From Phascolarctobacterium succinatutens CAG:287 (GTDB taxonomy: Bacteria; Bacillota; Negativicutes; Acidaminococcales; Acidaminococcaceae), in assembly GCF_000434895.1 (NCBI RefSeq), contig NZ_FR892761.1:1-40064 (forward strand): a DNA stretch of 40,064 bases, written 5' to 3'. Every line of letters begins with the position of its first letter. Position 1 is the stretch's first letter. Made by a program: the position numbers and the translations under genes. The notes under the pieces are model-generated. The model saw only the letters and a program-made list of their open reading frames with translations, was not told where the DNA came from and searched no databases. Below, one piece after another: positions 1-7,801 of this stretch.

Positions 1-197
1 CCATACTTTCGCTTATGATTTAGAAGAATTCTGATTTATAATTAGAATAAGCAAATTGCTTCTTTCGTCATGGAGAATGTGATTTATTCTTAAATCGCAA
101 TAATAAGTTGCATGTCAGTTTCCTTTAATCTTAACTCTCTCTTAATTAGTCTTACATAAATTGTAAAATTATGGTAAAATATCACTATCAGTAAAAA

Positions 198-213
198 CTG
201 ACTGGGCAGTCAG
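198..213 (+). promoter_or_regulatory. short hairpin just upstream of the first gene's start
   Basis: CTGACT, a GGGC loop and AGTCAG form a perfect 6-bp stem ending about 3-5 nt before the AAGGGA ribosome site of the gene that follows. It could modulate ribosome access or be an operator half. No function is established. An AT-rich stretch with a possible TAAAAT -10 element at 175-180 precedes it, but no good -35 element was found. Apart from this, bases 1-197 show nothing recognisable. Confidence 0.35.
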
Positions 214-222
214 AAAAGGGAA

Positions 223-906
223 GTGTATATTTTGTTCCGTAATGATTCATTTTTTAAGCTTGGTTGGAGCTATTTAATCGTAATGTTTATCTTAGAAGCG
301 ATTCTACCCGAATGGGTTGGCGATGAAAACGGTATTATTGAAAACCTGCAAATGCTATGTCTGATAGGCGGTATGTTTTACTGCATTAAAGCTCACAGCT
401 ACAAATATGCTGACTGGGGCGGTAGTTCCAAGGCTTTTTGGAAAGCAGGCACAATTTACTTTTTCTTGCTCATCATGCGTGAAATAAGCTGGGGCCGCGT
501 ATTTTTTACTAATCCTGACGGCGGTATGATCCAATATAGCCAAATGGGATTATATGGTAAGCTGGTCCATCCTATGGTAGCTATTTTAATTTTAAGTATG
601 CTGATACTGCTCTATAAGGCACGCATCTGGCGGATGCTTAAAATAGTAAAGATACCGGTAAAATCTTTTTCTCTCCTATTGCTCTTTATTTTCTTTTCCT
701 GGGTTGGTAAGCGTACAAACTTCACCGGCTTTCATGGTCAGGTAGCGGAAGAGCTGGCTGAATTCGGCGCCTATATGATGATGTATGTGCTGGTGAAGGG
801 CGCTGACAGCATACTGCATTCATTCGCTAATGAAGCAAAATCTGTTACATCCCACGAATTAACTTATCCGGCTGATGAAAACCGGATTCCGAAATTTCAA
901 GATTAA
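223..906 (+). CDS. small polytopic membrane protein of unknown function
   Basis: Not recognised. About 227 residues with five or six hydrophobic segments, at roughly residues 12-30, 42-58, 75-92, 115-135, 148-162 and 180-198. Short polar stretches include EISWGR near residue 87 and a conserved-looking HGQVAEELAEFG near residue 173. The C-terminal 30 residues are polar and probably cytoplasmic. The GTG at 223 lies only 1-2 nt after AAGGGA, while a TTG three codons later (232) has better spacing (about 9 nt), so the true start may be 232. The gene stands alone on the plus strand and is closed by a bidirectional terminator. It is convergent with the MATE gene. An integral inner-membrane protein is the most that can be said. 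Confidence 0.7.
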   Translation: MYILFRNDSFFKLGWSYLIVMFILEAILPEWVGDENGIIENLQMLCLIGGMFYCIKAHSYKYADWGGSSKAFWKAGTIYFFLLIMREISWGRVFFTNPDGGMIQYSQMGLYGKLVHPMVAILILSMLILLYKARIWRMLKIVKIPVKSFSLLLLFIFFSWVGKRTNFTGFHGQVAEELAEFGAYMMMYVLVKGADSILHSFANEAKSVTSHELTYPADENRIPKFQD

Positions 907-924
907 TAAAACTTTTACATTAAT

Positions 925-968
925 AAAATGCCGTAGCATACTATAATCTGTAGCTACGGTATTTTTTA
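925..968. terminator. bidirectional intrinsic terminator
   Basis: CCGTAGC (931-937) pairs with GCTACGG (953-959). The stem extends outward through A/T pairs, with TATTTTTT on the plus side and an A-run (T-run on the minus strand) at 925-928. It can serve both the membrane gene ending at 906 and the convergent MATE gene ending at 1031. Confidence 0.8.
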
Positions 969-1030
969 TTATATATTTTTTAGGCAACAATTTGAGCAGA
1001 AAATAAGGAGCAGCTTGCGCCGCTCCCTAC

Positions 1031-2389
1031 CTATTCTTCATCTTCTTTTATTCTGCGCTGCAGCAAGATTAATCGCAACGACAAAACAACAGCACTGCAG
1101 ATTACGCCGATATCCAGGCTCTGCCAATAAGCAAAGGCACCGTTATTGAACTTGTAATCCAAAAGCAGGCCCACCGGCAGGCAAATTGCCCAATAAGCCA
1201 GCATACTGCACCAAAATGTAGCATTAACGTCCTTGTAGCCACGCAAAATACCCTGAATCGGCGCCGCGACTGCGTCGCCTCCCTGCCACATAATAGCGTA
1301 GACAATAAACACCTTTACCAGCTCAATAACATGCGGATTCGTTGTATAAATGAGCGCAATATACTCGCGTGCCACCAGCTCCAGCGCCATATAAACTATA
1401 GCGATAAAAAGGCTCAGCTCCAAGCCAAGTGCCGTGTAATCACGCGCTCCCTGATAGTTTTTCGCACCGTATTCAACGCCTACCACAATCGTCAACGCCA
1501 GTGAGAAGCTCATGGGGAACATATAAATAAGCGAGGAGAAGTTAAGTGCCGCCTGATGCGCAGCAATCACCTCCGTGCCAAATTTGGCAATGAACAGCGC
1601 CACAACACCAAAGATGCTCGTTTCCATAAAAATGGCCACGCCCATAGGCACACCAATGCGCAGATATTCCGCTACCAGCTGCTTAACAGGGCGCACCAAG
1701 CCCAGCACATCATACTGCTTAAACGGTTGCAGCTTCGTCACCACCGCCGCGAACATCACCAAAAGCAGCCAAAAGGTGATTCCCGTTGCTACGCCGGCGC
1801 CAATGCCGCCCAAGCGCGGCAAGCCCAGCTTGCCGAAAATCAGCACATAGTTCAGGAATGCGTTGACAGGCAGCGCCAAAAGATAAATCTTCATCGACAG
1901 TTTGGTATAGCCAAGTGTATCTACAAGGCTGCGCAGCGGCGTGATGAGAAAGAACGGCAGCACGCCTATGCCAAGACCGGCCATATACCACAGCGCAATG
2001 TGATAAACCTCCGGCGCCAATCCCATGCCCTGCAAAAACGGCGGCAAAAAGATAACACCGCCGACAATTATCAGCACGGAAAAGGCTACAGCCAACAGCA
2101 TGCCGTGGCGTACTACCGTAGAGATTTTTTCCTTTTCGCCAGCACCCAACAGGTTGGCAATCAAAGGCATCGCCGCAAGCAAAATGCCTGCAAAGCAGGT
2201 CTGTACCGGCATCCAGATATTACCGCCAATCGCAGCGCCGGCCAAATCCGCATCACCTGCCTGACCGGACATACTGGCATCAAAAAAGTTCATACCCATA
2301 ATCGCAATCTGCGTGCCGATAATCGGCAGCATCACGCTCAGCAGACGCTTAACCTTGTCCTTATAATCCTTGTGTAAAATTTTTAGCAT
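1031..2389 (-). CDS. MATE family multidrug/sodium antiporter
   Basis: A 452-residue polytopic protein with about 12 hydrophobic segments in two homologous halves, which is the length and layout of MATE exporters that extrude organic cations or metabolites in exchange for Na+ or H+. The N-terminal region runs LKILHKDYKDKVKRL followed by IGTQIAIMGMNFFDASMSGQ, typical of the NorM-type first helix. Clusters of small residues (GGAANIW-like GAAIGGNIWMP near residue 50) and charged helix-end residues also fit. I place the start at ATG 2389, preceded by GGGAGT seven bases upstream. An in-frame ATG 48 nt further upstream lacks a ribosome site and would add a non-hydrophobic tail. The gene follows uup on the same strand but an intrinsic terminator lies between them. 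The substrate cannot be read from sequence. Confidence 0.88.
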   Translation of the reverse strand: MLKILHKDYKDKVKRLLSVMLPIIGTQIAIMGMNFFDASMSGQAGDADLAGAAIGGNIWMPVQTCFAGILLAAMPLIANLLGAGEKEKISTVVRHGMLLAVAFSVLIIVGGVIFLPPFLQGMGLAPEVYHIALWYMAGLGIGVLPFFLITPLRSLVDTLGYTKLSMKIYLLALPVNAFLNYVLIFGKLGLPRLGGIGAGVATGITFWLLLVMFAAVVTKLQPFKQYDVLGLVRPVKQLVAEYLRIGVPMGVAIFMETSIFGVVALFIAKFGTEVIAAHQAALNFSSLIYMFPMSFSLALTIVVGVEYGAKNYQGARDYTALGLELSLFIAIVYMALELVAREYIALIYTTNPHVIELVKVFIVYAIMWQGGDAVAAPIQGILRGYKDVNATFWCSMLAYWAICLPVGLLLDYKFNNGAFAYWQSLDIGVICSAVVLSLRLILLQRRIKEDEE

Positions 2390-2417
2390 ATCATTACTCC
2401 CATTTTCCCTAATATAA

Positions 2418-2452
2418 CAAAAGCCACACGGCTGCAAACACAGTCGTGTGGC
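2418..2452 (-). terminator. intrinsic terminator after uup
   Basis: On the minus strand GCCACACG (2445-2452) pairs with CGTGTGGC (2423-2430) and is followed by TTTTGTT. It lies about 80 nt past the uup stop and just before the MATE ribosome site, so the MATE gene is probably transcribed separately or by read-through. Confidence 0.75.
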
Positions 2453-2534
2453 GAAAAGATGACTATTGAATCAGAAAAAATCCACAACAATTTTTCAGAT
2501 TTAATTTTAACAATAAGCAGCCTGCTTGTCAAGC

Positions 2535-4427
2535 TCAGCCTTCTGCTTCTGCCAATTCGGAAAGATAAGCCCAACGATCCACCATCTCATCCAGCTTTTG
2601 CTGCACAGCCTCCTGCTGCTTGGTCAAATCTGCCAGACGGGTAAAGTCACTGCCGCATTGGTTAATTTCCGCACCCAGCATTTTCAGCTCTGCCTCGCTG
2701 CGTGCAATCTCCTGGTCAAGACGCTCCAGCTCCAGGCGCTCGCCATAAGTCATTTTCTTCTTCGCAGGCTCTTCGGCAGGCTTCGCTACAGCCACCGGCT
2801 TAGCCTTTGCAGGCTGCGCCTGCTGCGCACTTTCCTCCTGCAGAGCTTCTGCATAATCGCTGTAGCCGCCAATATACGGCTTGATGCTGCCATCCTGCTC
2901 CAACGCGAAAATCTTTTGCGCAAAACGATCAAGGAAGTAACGGTCATGGGACACGGCGATAACCGCACCGGCAAAGCTGTCGAGATAATCCTCCAAAACA
3001 GAAAGCGTCGGGATATCCAGATCATTTGTCGGTTCGTCCAAAAGCAGCACGTTCGGTGCCGTCATCAGCACACGCAGCAGATACAGACGACGTTTTTCAC
3101 CACCACTGAGCTTGGACACCGGCACCCATTGCAGCTCCGGCGGGAAGAGGAAGCGTTCCAGCATCTGCGCCGCGCTGATGCGCTGACCATCAGCCGTTTC
3201 AATATAATTATTCGCTTCCTTGATATATTCCAGCACACGCATATTGCTGTCGGGAAACTCGCTGTGCTGTGCAAAATAACCAATCTTCACAGTCTGGCCT
3301 ACGCGCATTTCGCCGCTCGTAGGCTGCAGCTTGCCGGCGATGATATCCATCAGCGTTGATTTGCCGGCACCATTAGGACCGACGATACCGATGCGGTCAT
3401 TCCGCAGCAGAATATAGCTGAAATCCTTGATATAATCCTTGCCATCCCACACCATGCCGATGTTTTCCAACTCGATGATTGTTTTGCCAAGACGACTGCT
3501 GACGGAGGACATTTCCAGATTTGCTTCCGTCTTCACATTCTTCACTTCCGCCTCAATCTGGGCAAAGCGCTCCACGCGGTCCTTCTTTTTGGTACGGCGT
3601 GCTTCCGCACCACGGCTGATCCACGCCAGCTCGCGGCGGTAGATGTTGCGCAGCTTTTGTGCAGCAGAGGCCTCCGCAATGCGGCGTTCCTCACGCTTTT
3701 GCAAAAACAGGCTGTAGTTGCCGACATAAACATAACCCTTGCCGCCGTCTATCTCCAACGTGCGGTTAACAACACGGTCAAAGAAATAACGGTCATGGGT
3801 TACCATCAGCAAAGCGCCCTTGCGCGCCAACAGCTTTTGCTCCAGCCAGGCAACAGTGGCGTTATCCATATGGTTGGTAGGCTCGTCCAAAATCAGCAGA
3901 TCCGAAGGGCGCACCAACACGCCTGCCAAGGCCACACGCTTGCGCTGGCCGCCACTCAGCTCGCCCATATGCTGCTGCAGATTAGTAATACCAAGCTGCG
4001 TAAGCACTGCCTTCGCTTCGCTTTCCAGCTGCCAAGCATATTTATCATCCATCTGCTGCTGCAAATCCAGCAAATGCTTTTGCAGCTTTTTGTTATCAGG
4101 TTCGGCTGCAGCCTGCTCCACCGCAATTTCGTAATCGCGCAACAGCACCATCAGCGGGGAATCACCTTTAAAAACCTGCTCCAATACAGTTGCGTCTGCC
4201 TCAAACGGCGGATCCTGCGGCAGATATTCCATAACTACGCCGCCGGGAATCGTCAGCTTGCCGTCACCGGCCTCATGATTGGCAATCATGCGCAGCAAGG
4301 TACTTTTACCGGTGCCATTGACACCGATAATACCGTACTTGTCGCCTTCCTCTACGTTAAATGTAATATTTTCAAACAACAATCTGTCGCCATAGCTGTA
4401 CGACAAATCCTCTGCACTTAAAATCAT
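2535..4427 (-). CDS. uup: ABC-F ATPase, Uup-like
   Basis: A 630-residue soluble protein with two complete ABC domains and no membrane segments. Domain 1 has Walker A GVNGTGKS at about 35-42, signature LSGGQRKR and Walker B LLILDEPTNHMD. Domain 2 has GPNGAGKS near residue 350, LSGGEKRR and LLLDEPTNDLD. An ABC-F linker rich in Arg/Lys joins them. The last ~90 residues, starting near KKKMTYGERLELERLDQEI, form a coiled coil like the DNA-binding C-terminal domain of E. coli Uup (about 635 aa). ABC-F proteins act on ribosomes or, for Uup, influence precise excision and branched DNA. The start ATG at 4427 follows AGGGAGATAAGTAAA. Uup rather than another ABC-F member rests on length and the C-terminal coiled coil. 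Confidence 0.88.
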   Translation of the reverse strand: MILSAEDLSYSYGDRLLFENITFNVEEGDKYGIIGVNGTGKSTLLRMIANHEAGDGKLTIPGGVVMEYLPQDPPFEADATVLEQVFKGDSPLMVLLRDYEIAVEQAAAEPDNKKLQKHLLDLQQQMDDKYAWQLESEAKAVLTQLGITNLQQHMGELSGGQRKRVALAGVLVRPSDLLILDEPTNHMDNATVAWLEQKLLARKGALLMVTHDRYFFDRVVNRTLEIDGGKGYVYVGNYSLFLQKREERRIAEASAAQKLRNIYRRELAWISRGAEARRTKKKDRVERFAQIEAEVKNVKTEANLEMSSVSSRLGKTIIELENIGMVWDGKDYIKDFSYILLRNDRIGIVGPNGAGKSTLMDIIAGKLQPTSGEMRVGQTVKIGYFAQHSEFPDSNMRVLEYIKEANNYIETADGQRISAAQMLERFLFPPELQWVPVSKLSGGEKRRLYLLRVLMTAPNVLLLDEPTNDLDIPTLSVLEDYLDSFAGAVIAVSHDRYFLDRFAQKIFALEQDGSIKPYIGGYSDYAEALQEESAQQAQPAKAKPVAVAKPAEEPAKKKMTYGERLELERLDQEIARSEAELKMLGAEINQCGSDFTRLADLTKQQEAVQQKLDEMVDRWAYLSELAEAEG

Positions 4428-4490
4428 TTTACTTATCTCCCTGTGAAAAATTTACACTCTAAAATTATAACACGCCTGCTGATAAAAGTA

Positions 4491-4517
4491 AAAAGGACGA
4501 AGCGCAGGGCCCGTCCC
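4491..4517 (-). terminator. probable terminator after the barnase-barstar pair
   Basis: On the minus strand GGACG (4512-4516) pairs with CGTCC (4495-4499), followed by TTTTTACTTTT. It lies about 10 nt past the barstar stop and separates that pair from uup. Confidence 0.6.
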
Positions 4518-4525
4518 TTGTATTG

Positions 4526-4795
4526 CTATTTCACTGTTACCTGTAAAATTTCGTTTTCTTCCGCTGCGTCCTGCAAAACCTGCAGCAGCTGTTCGCCATA
4601 CCAGCCCAGCTTTTCATTATCCGTAACGTTGGCAGGCACAATGATCTGAGTAGGCTCGGCGATTTCCGTCAGGCAATCATACAGCGCGTCTAAATTGGCA
4701 CCGTAGTACACAGGCAATGCCAGTGCACTGCGCAGATATTTATGCAGCGCAGGCACAGATGTCATGCGCTCAAGGTCTAATGTGATTGTTCTCAT
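4526..4795 (-). CDS. barstar-family ribonuclease inhibitor (immunity partner)
   Basis: An 89-residue cytoplasmic protein of the barstar fold, the same size as Bacillus barstar. The inhibitory helix is clearly visible: YYGANLDALYDCL at about 30-42 closely matches barstar YYGENLDALWDCL. Asp36 and Asp40 correspond to barstar Asp35 and Asp39, which plug the barnase active site. It lies 10 nt downstream of the barnase-like gene on the same strand, with its ribosome site GGAGATTATT overlapping the end of that gene. The inhibitor and toxin should therefore be co-expressed. Its job is presumably to neutralise the partner RNase in the cytoplasm before export, or incoming RNase from siblings. The pair assignment is strong; the physiological role is inferred. 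Confidence 0.93.
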   Translation of the reverse strand: MRTITLDLERMTSVPALHKYLRSALALPVYYGANLDALYDCLTEIAEPTQIIVPANVTDNEKLGWYGEQLLQVLQDAAEENEILQVTVK

Positions 4796-4805
4796 AATAA
4801 TCTCC

Positions 4806-5336
4806 TTATTTTCCGTAAAGCTTACTGAAGGACTTGTAGTGATCGCCTGTATAGTAAATCAGGCCATCGTTGGAAAAGACAATGCGCTTCGCGTTACGAT
4901 TGCCCTTCACATAATCAATATCGCATTCCTTCCAGTTGCGGCCGTTTTTCTTCGGCAGCTTGCCTTCGTAATTGCCGTAGCGGTCGCCGCCGATGGATTT
5001 ACCCGGCGCAACCTTGTCGAGTGTGCCTTTAGTCTGCCAGCCCAGCTTTTTAGCCTCGTTTTTCGTAATATAGTTGTGCGGCAGACGCTTATATTCGTTG
5101 ATGTAGGCAGCAACGTGCTCCTTGTCGGTGTAGGCAGCACTTTCGCTGATTTTGATTTTGCCGCTGTTGGCCTTGACGTTGGCCGTAGTATTCTGGCCGT
5201 TGTTGCTCTTGGTTGTATTAACAGTTGTTGTCTTGGTTGTCTGCTTATCGTTAGTCTTGGGGCTGTTACTGCCGCAGCCGGCAATTACGCTGACGCTGAG
5301 CAGCATCGCCAGGAAGAACGCTAAAAGTTTTTGCAT
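4806..5336 (-). CDS. barnase-like ribonuclease with lipoprotein signal peptide
   Basis: 176 residues. Residues 1-20 are a lipoprotein signal peptide ending in the lipobox SVIAGC, with the lipidated Cys at 21. Residues 22-65 are a low-complexity Thr/Asn/Lys linker. Residues 72-176 are a barnase domain. HNYITKNEAKKLGW and VAPGKSIGGD match barnase, and the catalytic set is conserved: Glu137, Arg147, Arg151 and His166 have exactly the spacing of barnase Glu73, Arg83, Arg87 and His102. Lys92 matches barnase Lys27. It should therefore cleave RNA as a microbial guanyl-preferring RNase. Known barnases are secreted soluble enzymes; the lipobox here predicts membrane anchoring. Start ATG 5336 follows GAAAGGAGCATACTT. 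The barstar gene follows directly. The cysteine at 138, next to the catalytic Glu, is unusual and could be reactive. Confidence 0.93.
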   Translation of the reverse strand: MQKLLAFFLAMLLSVSVIAGCGSNSPKTNDKQTTKTTTVNTTKSNNGQNTTANVKANSGKIKISESAAYTDKEHVAAYINEYKRLPHNYITKNEAKKLGWQTKGTLDKVAPGKSIGGDRYGNYEGKLPKKNGRNWKECDIDYVKGNRNAKRIVFSNDGLIYYTGDHYKSFSKLYGK

Positions 5337-5366
5337 AAGTATGCTCCTTTCTTAAAAACCACCATC

Positions 5367-5372
5367 ATTATA
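5367..5372 (-). promoter_or_regulatory. possible -10 element for the barnase-barstar operon
   Basis: TATAAT on the minus strand, about 30 nt upstream of the barnase ATG and in the gap after the Fic gene. No convincing -35 hexamer lies 16-18 nt upstream, so this is a weak call. Confidence 0.3.
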
Positions 5373-5383
5373 AGCTCTTGCGA

Positions 5384-6112
5384 TTACAAATACATAGCCA
5401 GAAATTCATCCAATCTCTTTTCTTCTAATGAAGCTATGTAATCAGCAAACGGCTCAATATTATCATGTAATGCATATTCTTCTAAGCGTTTAAAATACTC
5501 TAATCTGTCAAGTTTAGGAATAGATATGGGTATAAGCCGGTTAGCCAATAATTGGTAATTCATTATCAATCTGCTTGTACGTCCGTTGCCGTCAATGAAT
5601 GGATGAATACGTACAAATTCTGCATGCGTCCAAGCAGCTAAAGTAATAGGATCATCTTTATATTTCCATGTCAAATCCGCAAAAAAATTCTTTACCTGCC
5701 TATATGCTTCATTGGGCTCAGGCGGTATATGATTAGCGCCGGTAATTCGGACATTCACATTACGATAAAATCCGCCGGCAAAAATATTTTCCATTAAAAT
5801 GCTATGAATATCTTTTGTCATTGCTTCGTCTAAAGAGAAACCATCAGCGATTTTCTGCTTGATAAATTCATATGCTTTTTTATGATTAACAACCTCAAAA
5901 ATTTCGCGCAAATGCTTGCCGCCAATAGAAATTCCATCTTCTAAGACCACTTTCGTTTCTAAAAGTGATAAGGTATTGCCTTCAATCGCTGTAGATTCAT
6001 GAGTATACTCTAATTCGAAATTAGCTTCCCATTTAGCAAAAGCTAAAGAATCTACCTGCTTCGCACATTGATGATATTTTTCTGCTTTTTTTATAATTTT
6101 TTCATACTTCAT
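5384..6112 (-). CDS. Fic family protein (AMPylase/NMP transferase) with internal inhibitory helix
   Basis: About 242 residues. The Fic core motif HPFIDGNGRTSRL is complete: the catalytic His, the anion-binding GNGR and the second Arg. This predicts transfer of AMP or another nucleotide to hydroxyl side chains of target proteins. Near the N-terminus STAIEGN matches the inhibitory (S/T)xxxE(G/N) motif, whose Glu occupies the ATP gamma-phosphate site. This makes it a class II Fic protein held inactive by its own N-terminal helix. ATG 6112 is preferred because AGAGG lies 7 nt upstream; an in-frame ATG 15 nt earlier has no ribosome site. It lies upstream of the barnase pair and downstream of two unrecognised genes on the same strand. 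Targets are unknown. Confidence 0.9.
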   Translation of the reverse strand: MKYEKIIKKAEKYHQCAKQVDSLAFAKWEANFELEYTHESTAIEGNTLSLLETKVVLEDGISIGGKHLREIFEVVNHKKAYEFIKQKIADGFSLDEAMTKDIHSILMENIFAGGFYRNVNVRITGANHIPPEPNEAYRQVKNFFADLTWKYKDDPITLAAWTHAEFVRIHPFIDGNGRTSRLIMNYQLLANRLIPISIPKLDRLEYFKRLEEYALHDNIEPFADYIASLEEKRLDEFLAMYL

Positions 6113-6135
6113 AAGTTTTCCTCTCATTCTATATT

Positions 6136-6255
6136 TTATGAAAAGATATCGGCTAATTTATCTGCCAGATTAGAATTTAAGCCATCCGCTTTTTCCTCCG
6201 ATGCTTTTTCTTCATCATGCTGACTCTCATCATCAGATTGCAGCAATTCAAGCAT
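6136..6255 (-). CDS. small acidic ORF or C-terminal remnant
   Basis: A 39-codon minus-strand frame between the Fic gene and the next upstream gene. The product is strongly acidic (DDESQ, DEEKASEEK) with an amphipathic end (NLADKLADIF). The frame stays open about 10 codons upstream of this ATG to an in-frame TGA. Either a small gene starts at 6255 (GGAAG lies about 9 nt upstream), or this is the tail of a larger decayed protein. Codon use looks coding. Its position beside fic recalls small Fic-associated antitoxins, but no FicA-like motif is visible and this Fic protein already carries its own inhibitory helix. Confidence 0.3.
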   Translation of the reverse strand: MLELLQSDDESQHDEEKASEEKADGLNSNLADKLADIFS

Positions 6256-6310
6256 TTTAATTTCAGCTTCCACATCTCCGCTTATTCAATCCATATTATT
6301 TATATTTCAT

Positions 6311-6892
6311 TCAAGGTCCCGATACTACAAAAAATTCCGCATTCTGATTTTCATCTATCATTTTTCTTACATAGTAAATAAAACGACTATAAAAATCTAT
6401 AAGCACGGCTTTTTTAGGAAGCATATATATTAATTTTTCTTCAAGAGGCATTGTATCATCAAAGCATATTCGTAAGCTGATATTACGATAAGCCTTAATA
6501 GCACGATTCAAATCAATAATCTCATGTATTCGTGAACTATGAGGATTACCTTCCAACAACATCACAAGCTCTTCCAGCTCTTGTAATATCTGCTTAACAA
6601 CACTTAACGGATAAAAATTATCACCCCAATGCTCAAACTCATCAGCAGACATATAAGTGTCTTGATTATATTTTGCATCAAAGTAACGTACAAAAATATC
6701 CTCCAGCAAAAAGTCTGAATCATCTTCATCTATAGAAATATGAACCTTAAAATTGACTTCACCACTATTACCGTCAGATATTCCGTACCACATATAAGAA
6801 TGATCATCGTGTTCTCCGGTATATATCGGTATACGATCCTCATCTATTAAGATATACTCTTCAGATTCAGGCATGTTTATCTTGTTAGCCAT
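6311..6892 (-). CDS. hypothetical acidic protein, possible immunity-type
   Basis: 193 residues, soluble, acidic, with no signal peptide or membrane segment; family not recognised. It has a mixed alpha/beta look: an N-terminal beta-rich part (WYGISDGNSGEVNFKVHIS) followed by helices around VVKQILQELEELVMLLEG and EEKLIYMLPKKAVLIDFYSRF. ATG 6892 is chosen because GGGAG lies about 6 nt upstream; a TTG 15 nt earlier is a poorer candidate. It starts about 20 nt after the end of the next upstream gene and is probably co-transcribed with it. The pair is AT-rich compared with the redox genes nearby and sits beside Fic, barnase/barstar and a type I toxin. An immunity or toxin-accessory role is a guess from context only. 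Confidence 0.65.
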   Translation of the reverse strand: MANKINMPESEEYILIDEDRIPIYTGEHDDHSYMWYGISDGNSGEVNFKVHISIDEDDSDFLLEDIFVRYFDAKYNQDTYMSADEFEHWGDNFYPLSVVKQILQELEELVMLLEGNPHSSRIHEIIDLNRAIKAYRNISLRICFDDTMPLEEKLIYMLPKKAVLIDFYSRFIYYVRKMIDENQNAEFFVVSGP

Positions 6893-6911
6893 AAAACGCT
6901 CCCTCAATACG

Positions 6912-7571
6912 TTACATATCTAACTGCAACAGCTTCATTTCATCTTCAAAATTAAATTCGTAAATAAAATCATCTATAGACATCTGTTTTAAAGCAAACG
7001 CTTTGACAATAAGCAGCTTACGTATATTTATATCATCAGTCCAAGTATAAAAATGATAAGTATTTAATCCATATTTCTTCAAACACTCCGTAAAACATTT
7101 TGCTACAGCATATGCAAAATCACTTAACCAAACATTGAATTTATATGTCTTATTTTCACTATCGCTAGATCTTTTAACAGTAATATTAAGCATAGCATCA
7201 GGCTTATGAAAATACTGCAAATCAAAACTTATATTCCATTCATAGGTACTAGGCTCTTCGTCCCACACAAAGCGAACTTTTCCAGGAACATCAGCCCATT
7301 CATTACCATCATTATCGACAAATACACCTTCATATTCTTCTGTTTCAACTAAAAAATTTTCATGACGATTATCATAATCAAGGAAAAAATAAGCTGTTTC
7401 TAATAAACCTGTTGGAATACTAGTATGCCAAATTGTAGCAACATATGACGTAAACTCTATAGCATTTATGCAACAATTAACATCAGCCCAGCCTGCTTCT
7501 CGCGGGCAAACTTCAAATTTTACAGGACAATCTTTTCGTATAATTACATTATTCCAATCTATACTATTCAC
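6912..7571 (-). CDS. hypothetical soluble protein, paired with the gene downstream
   Basis: 219 residues, no signal peptide or membrane segment; family not recognised. It is rich in aromatics (many Trp, Tyr and Phe) with predicted beta strands in the first 150 residues (SYVATIWHTSIP, GKVRFVWDEEP, YEWNISFDLQYF) and helices at the end (IRKLLIVKAFALKQMSIDDFIYEF). ATG 7571 has an excellent ribosome site (GGAGGGATAGG). It is the first gene of an apparent run of minus-strand genes that continues through the acidic protein to fic. A hairpin with a T-run upstream (7608-7639) insulates it from the toxin locus. AT-rich composition suggests recent acquisition. Confidence 0.65.
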   Translation of the reverse strand: MNSIDWNNVIIRKDCPVKFEVCPREAGWADVNCCINAIEFTSYVATIWHTSIPTGLLETAYFFLDYDNRHENFLVETEEYEGVFVDNDGNEWADVPGKVRFVWDEEPSTYEWNISFDLQYFHKPDAMLNITVKRSSDSENKTYKFNVWLSDFAYAVAKCFTECLKKYGLNTYHFYTWTDDINIRKLLIVKAFALKQMSIDDFIYEFNFEDEMKLLQLDM

Positions 7572-7607
7572 AACCTATCCCTCCTATCTTCTCATTATAT
7601 CATATAC

Positions 7608-7639
7608 AAAAAATCGGCGCACCATATCATGATACGCCG
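7608..7639 (-). terminator. imperfect hairpin with T-run, probable terminator
   Basis: On the minus strand CGGCG (7635-7639) pairs with CGCCG (7615-7619) around a palindromic TATCATGATA core, followed by six T residues. It would stop toxin mRNA that reads through, ahead of the hypothetical gene starting at 7571. Confidence 0.55.
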
Positions 7640-7667
7640 CCCACCCCAAAAGTTCACAAGTAATTCC

Positions 7668-7696
7668 TTGAAAAAAACTATGCTTTATGTTATATT
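7668..7696 (+). promoter_or_regulatory. promoter of antisense RNA, locus 1
   Basis: TTGAAA (7668-7673), a 17-bp spacer and TATATT (7691-7696). The same arrangement, with TTGCAA and TATATT, precedes the paralogous RNA at 37190-37218, which supports it being functional. Confidence 0.65.
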
Positions 7697-7702
7697 ATAG
7701 AT

Positions 7703-7792
7703 AAAGAAGACAACCGCCCACAAGGTTGGTTGCCGCTTAAATTAGGTTTGAAAAACCGCCTTGTAGCTGCAAATTACAGAGGCGGTTTTTCT
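7703..7792 (+). ncRNA. antisense RNA antitoxin of a type I toxin-antitoxin locus (copy 1)
   Basis: A short transcript of about 90 nt is predicted from the promoter at 7668-7696. Its 5' part holds a stem-loop (CAACC 7711-7715 with GGTTG 7728-7732). Its 3' end is an intrinsic terminator (AAACCGCCT with AGGCGGTTTTT, 7751-7790) that is symmetric enough to terminate the convergent toxin mRNA too. The two RNAs would overlap at least in this terminator. Convergent RNAs sharing a bidirectional terminator is the known plan of the Enterococcus par (Fst) locus and resembles TxpA/RatA and other Firmicute type I systems. The 5' stem-loop of this RNA closely resembles the 5' leader of the toxin mRNA (7920-7946), which could allow loop-loop pairing. 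Confidence 0.6.
7751..7790. terminator. bidirectional terminator shared by toxin mRNA and antisense RNA (copy 1)
   Basis: AAAAACCGCCT (7751-7761) pairs with AGGCGGTTTTT (7780-7790). T-runs flank the stem on both strands. Confidence 0.75.
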
Positions 7793-7801
7793 ATGTCTAG
7801 A

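Noticed and set aside
1..222. A gene or RNA at the left edge
   Set aside because: AT-rich, no open frame with a ribosome site, no conserved RNA motif seen.
1556..2377. Long plus-strand open frame (273 codons) opposite the MATE gene
   Set aside because: Antisense to a clear membrane transporter; His/Gln/Arg-rich translation without any motif, no ribosome site. It is a shadow frame.
2526..4421. Plus-strand frames of 250-277 codons opposite uup
   Set aside because: The minus strand encodes a complete ABC-F protein with all motifs; the opposite frames have no recognisable domain.
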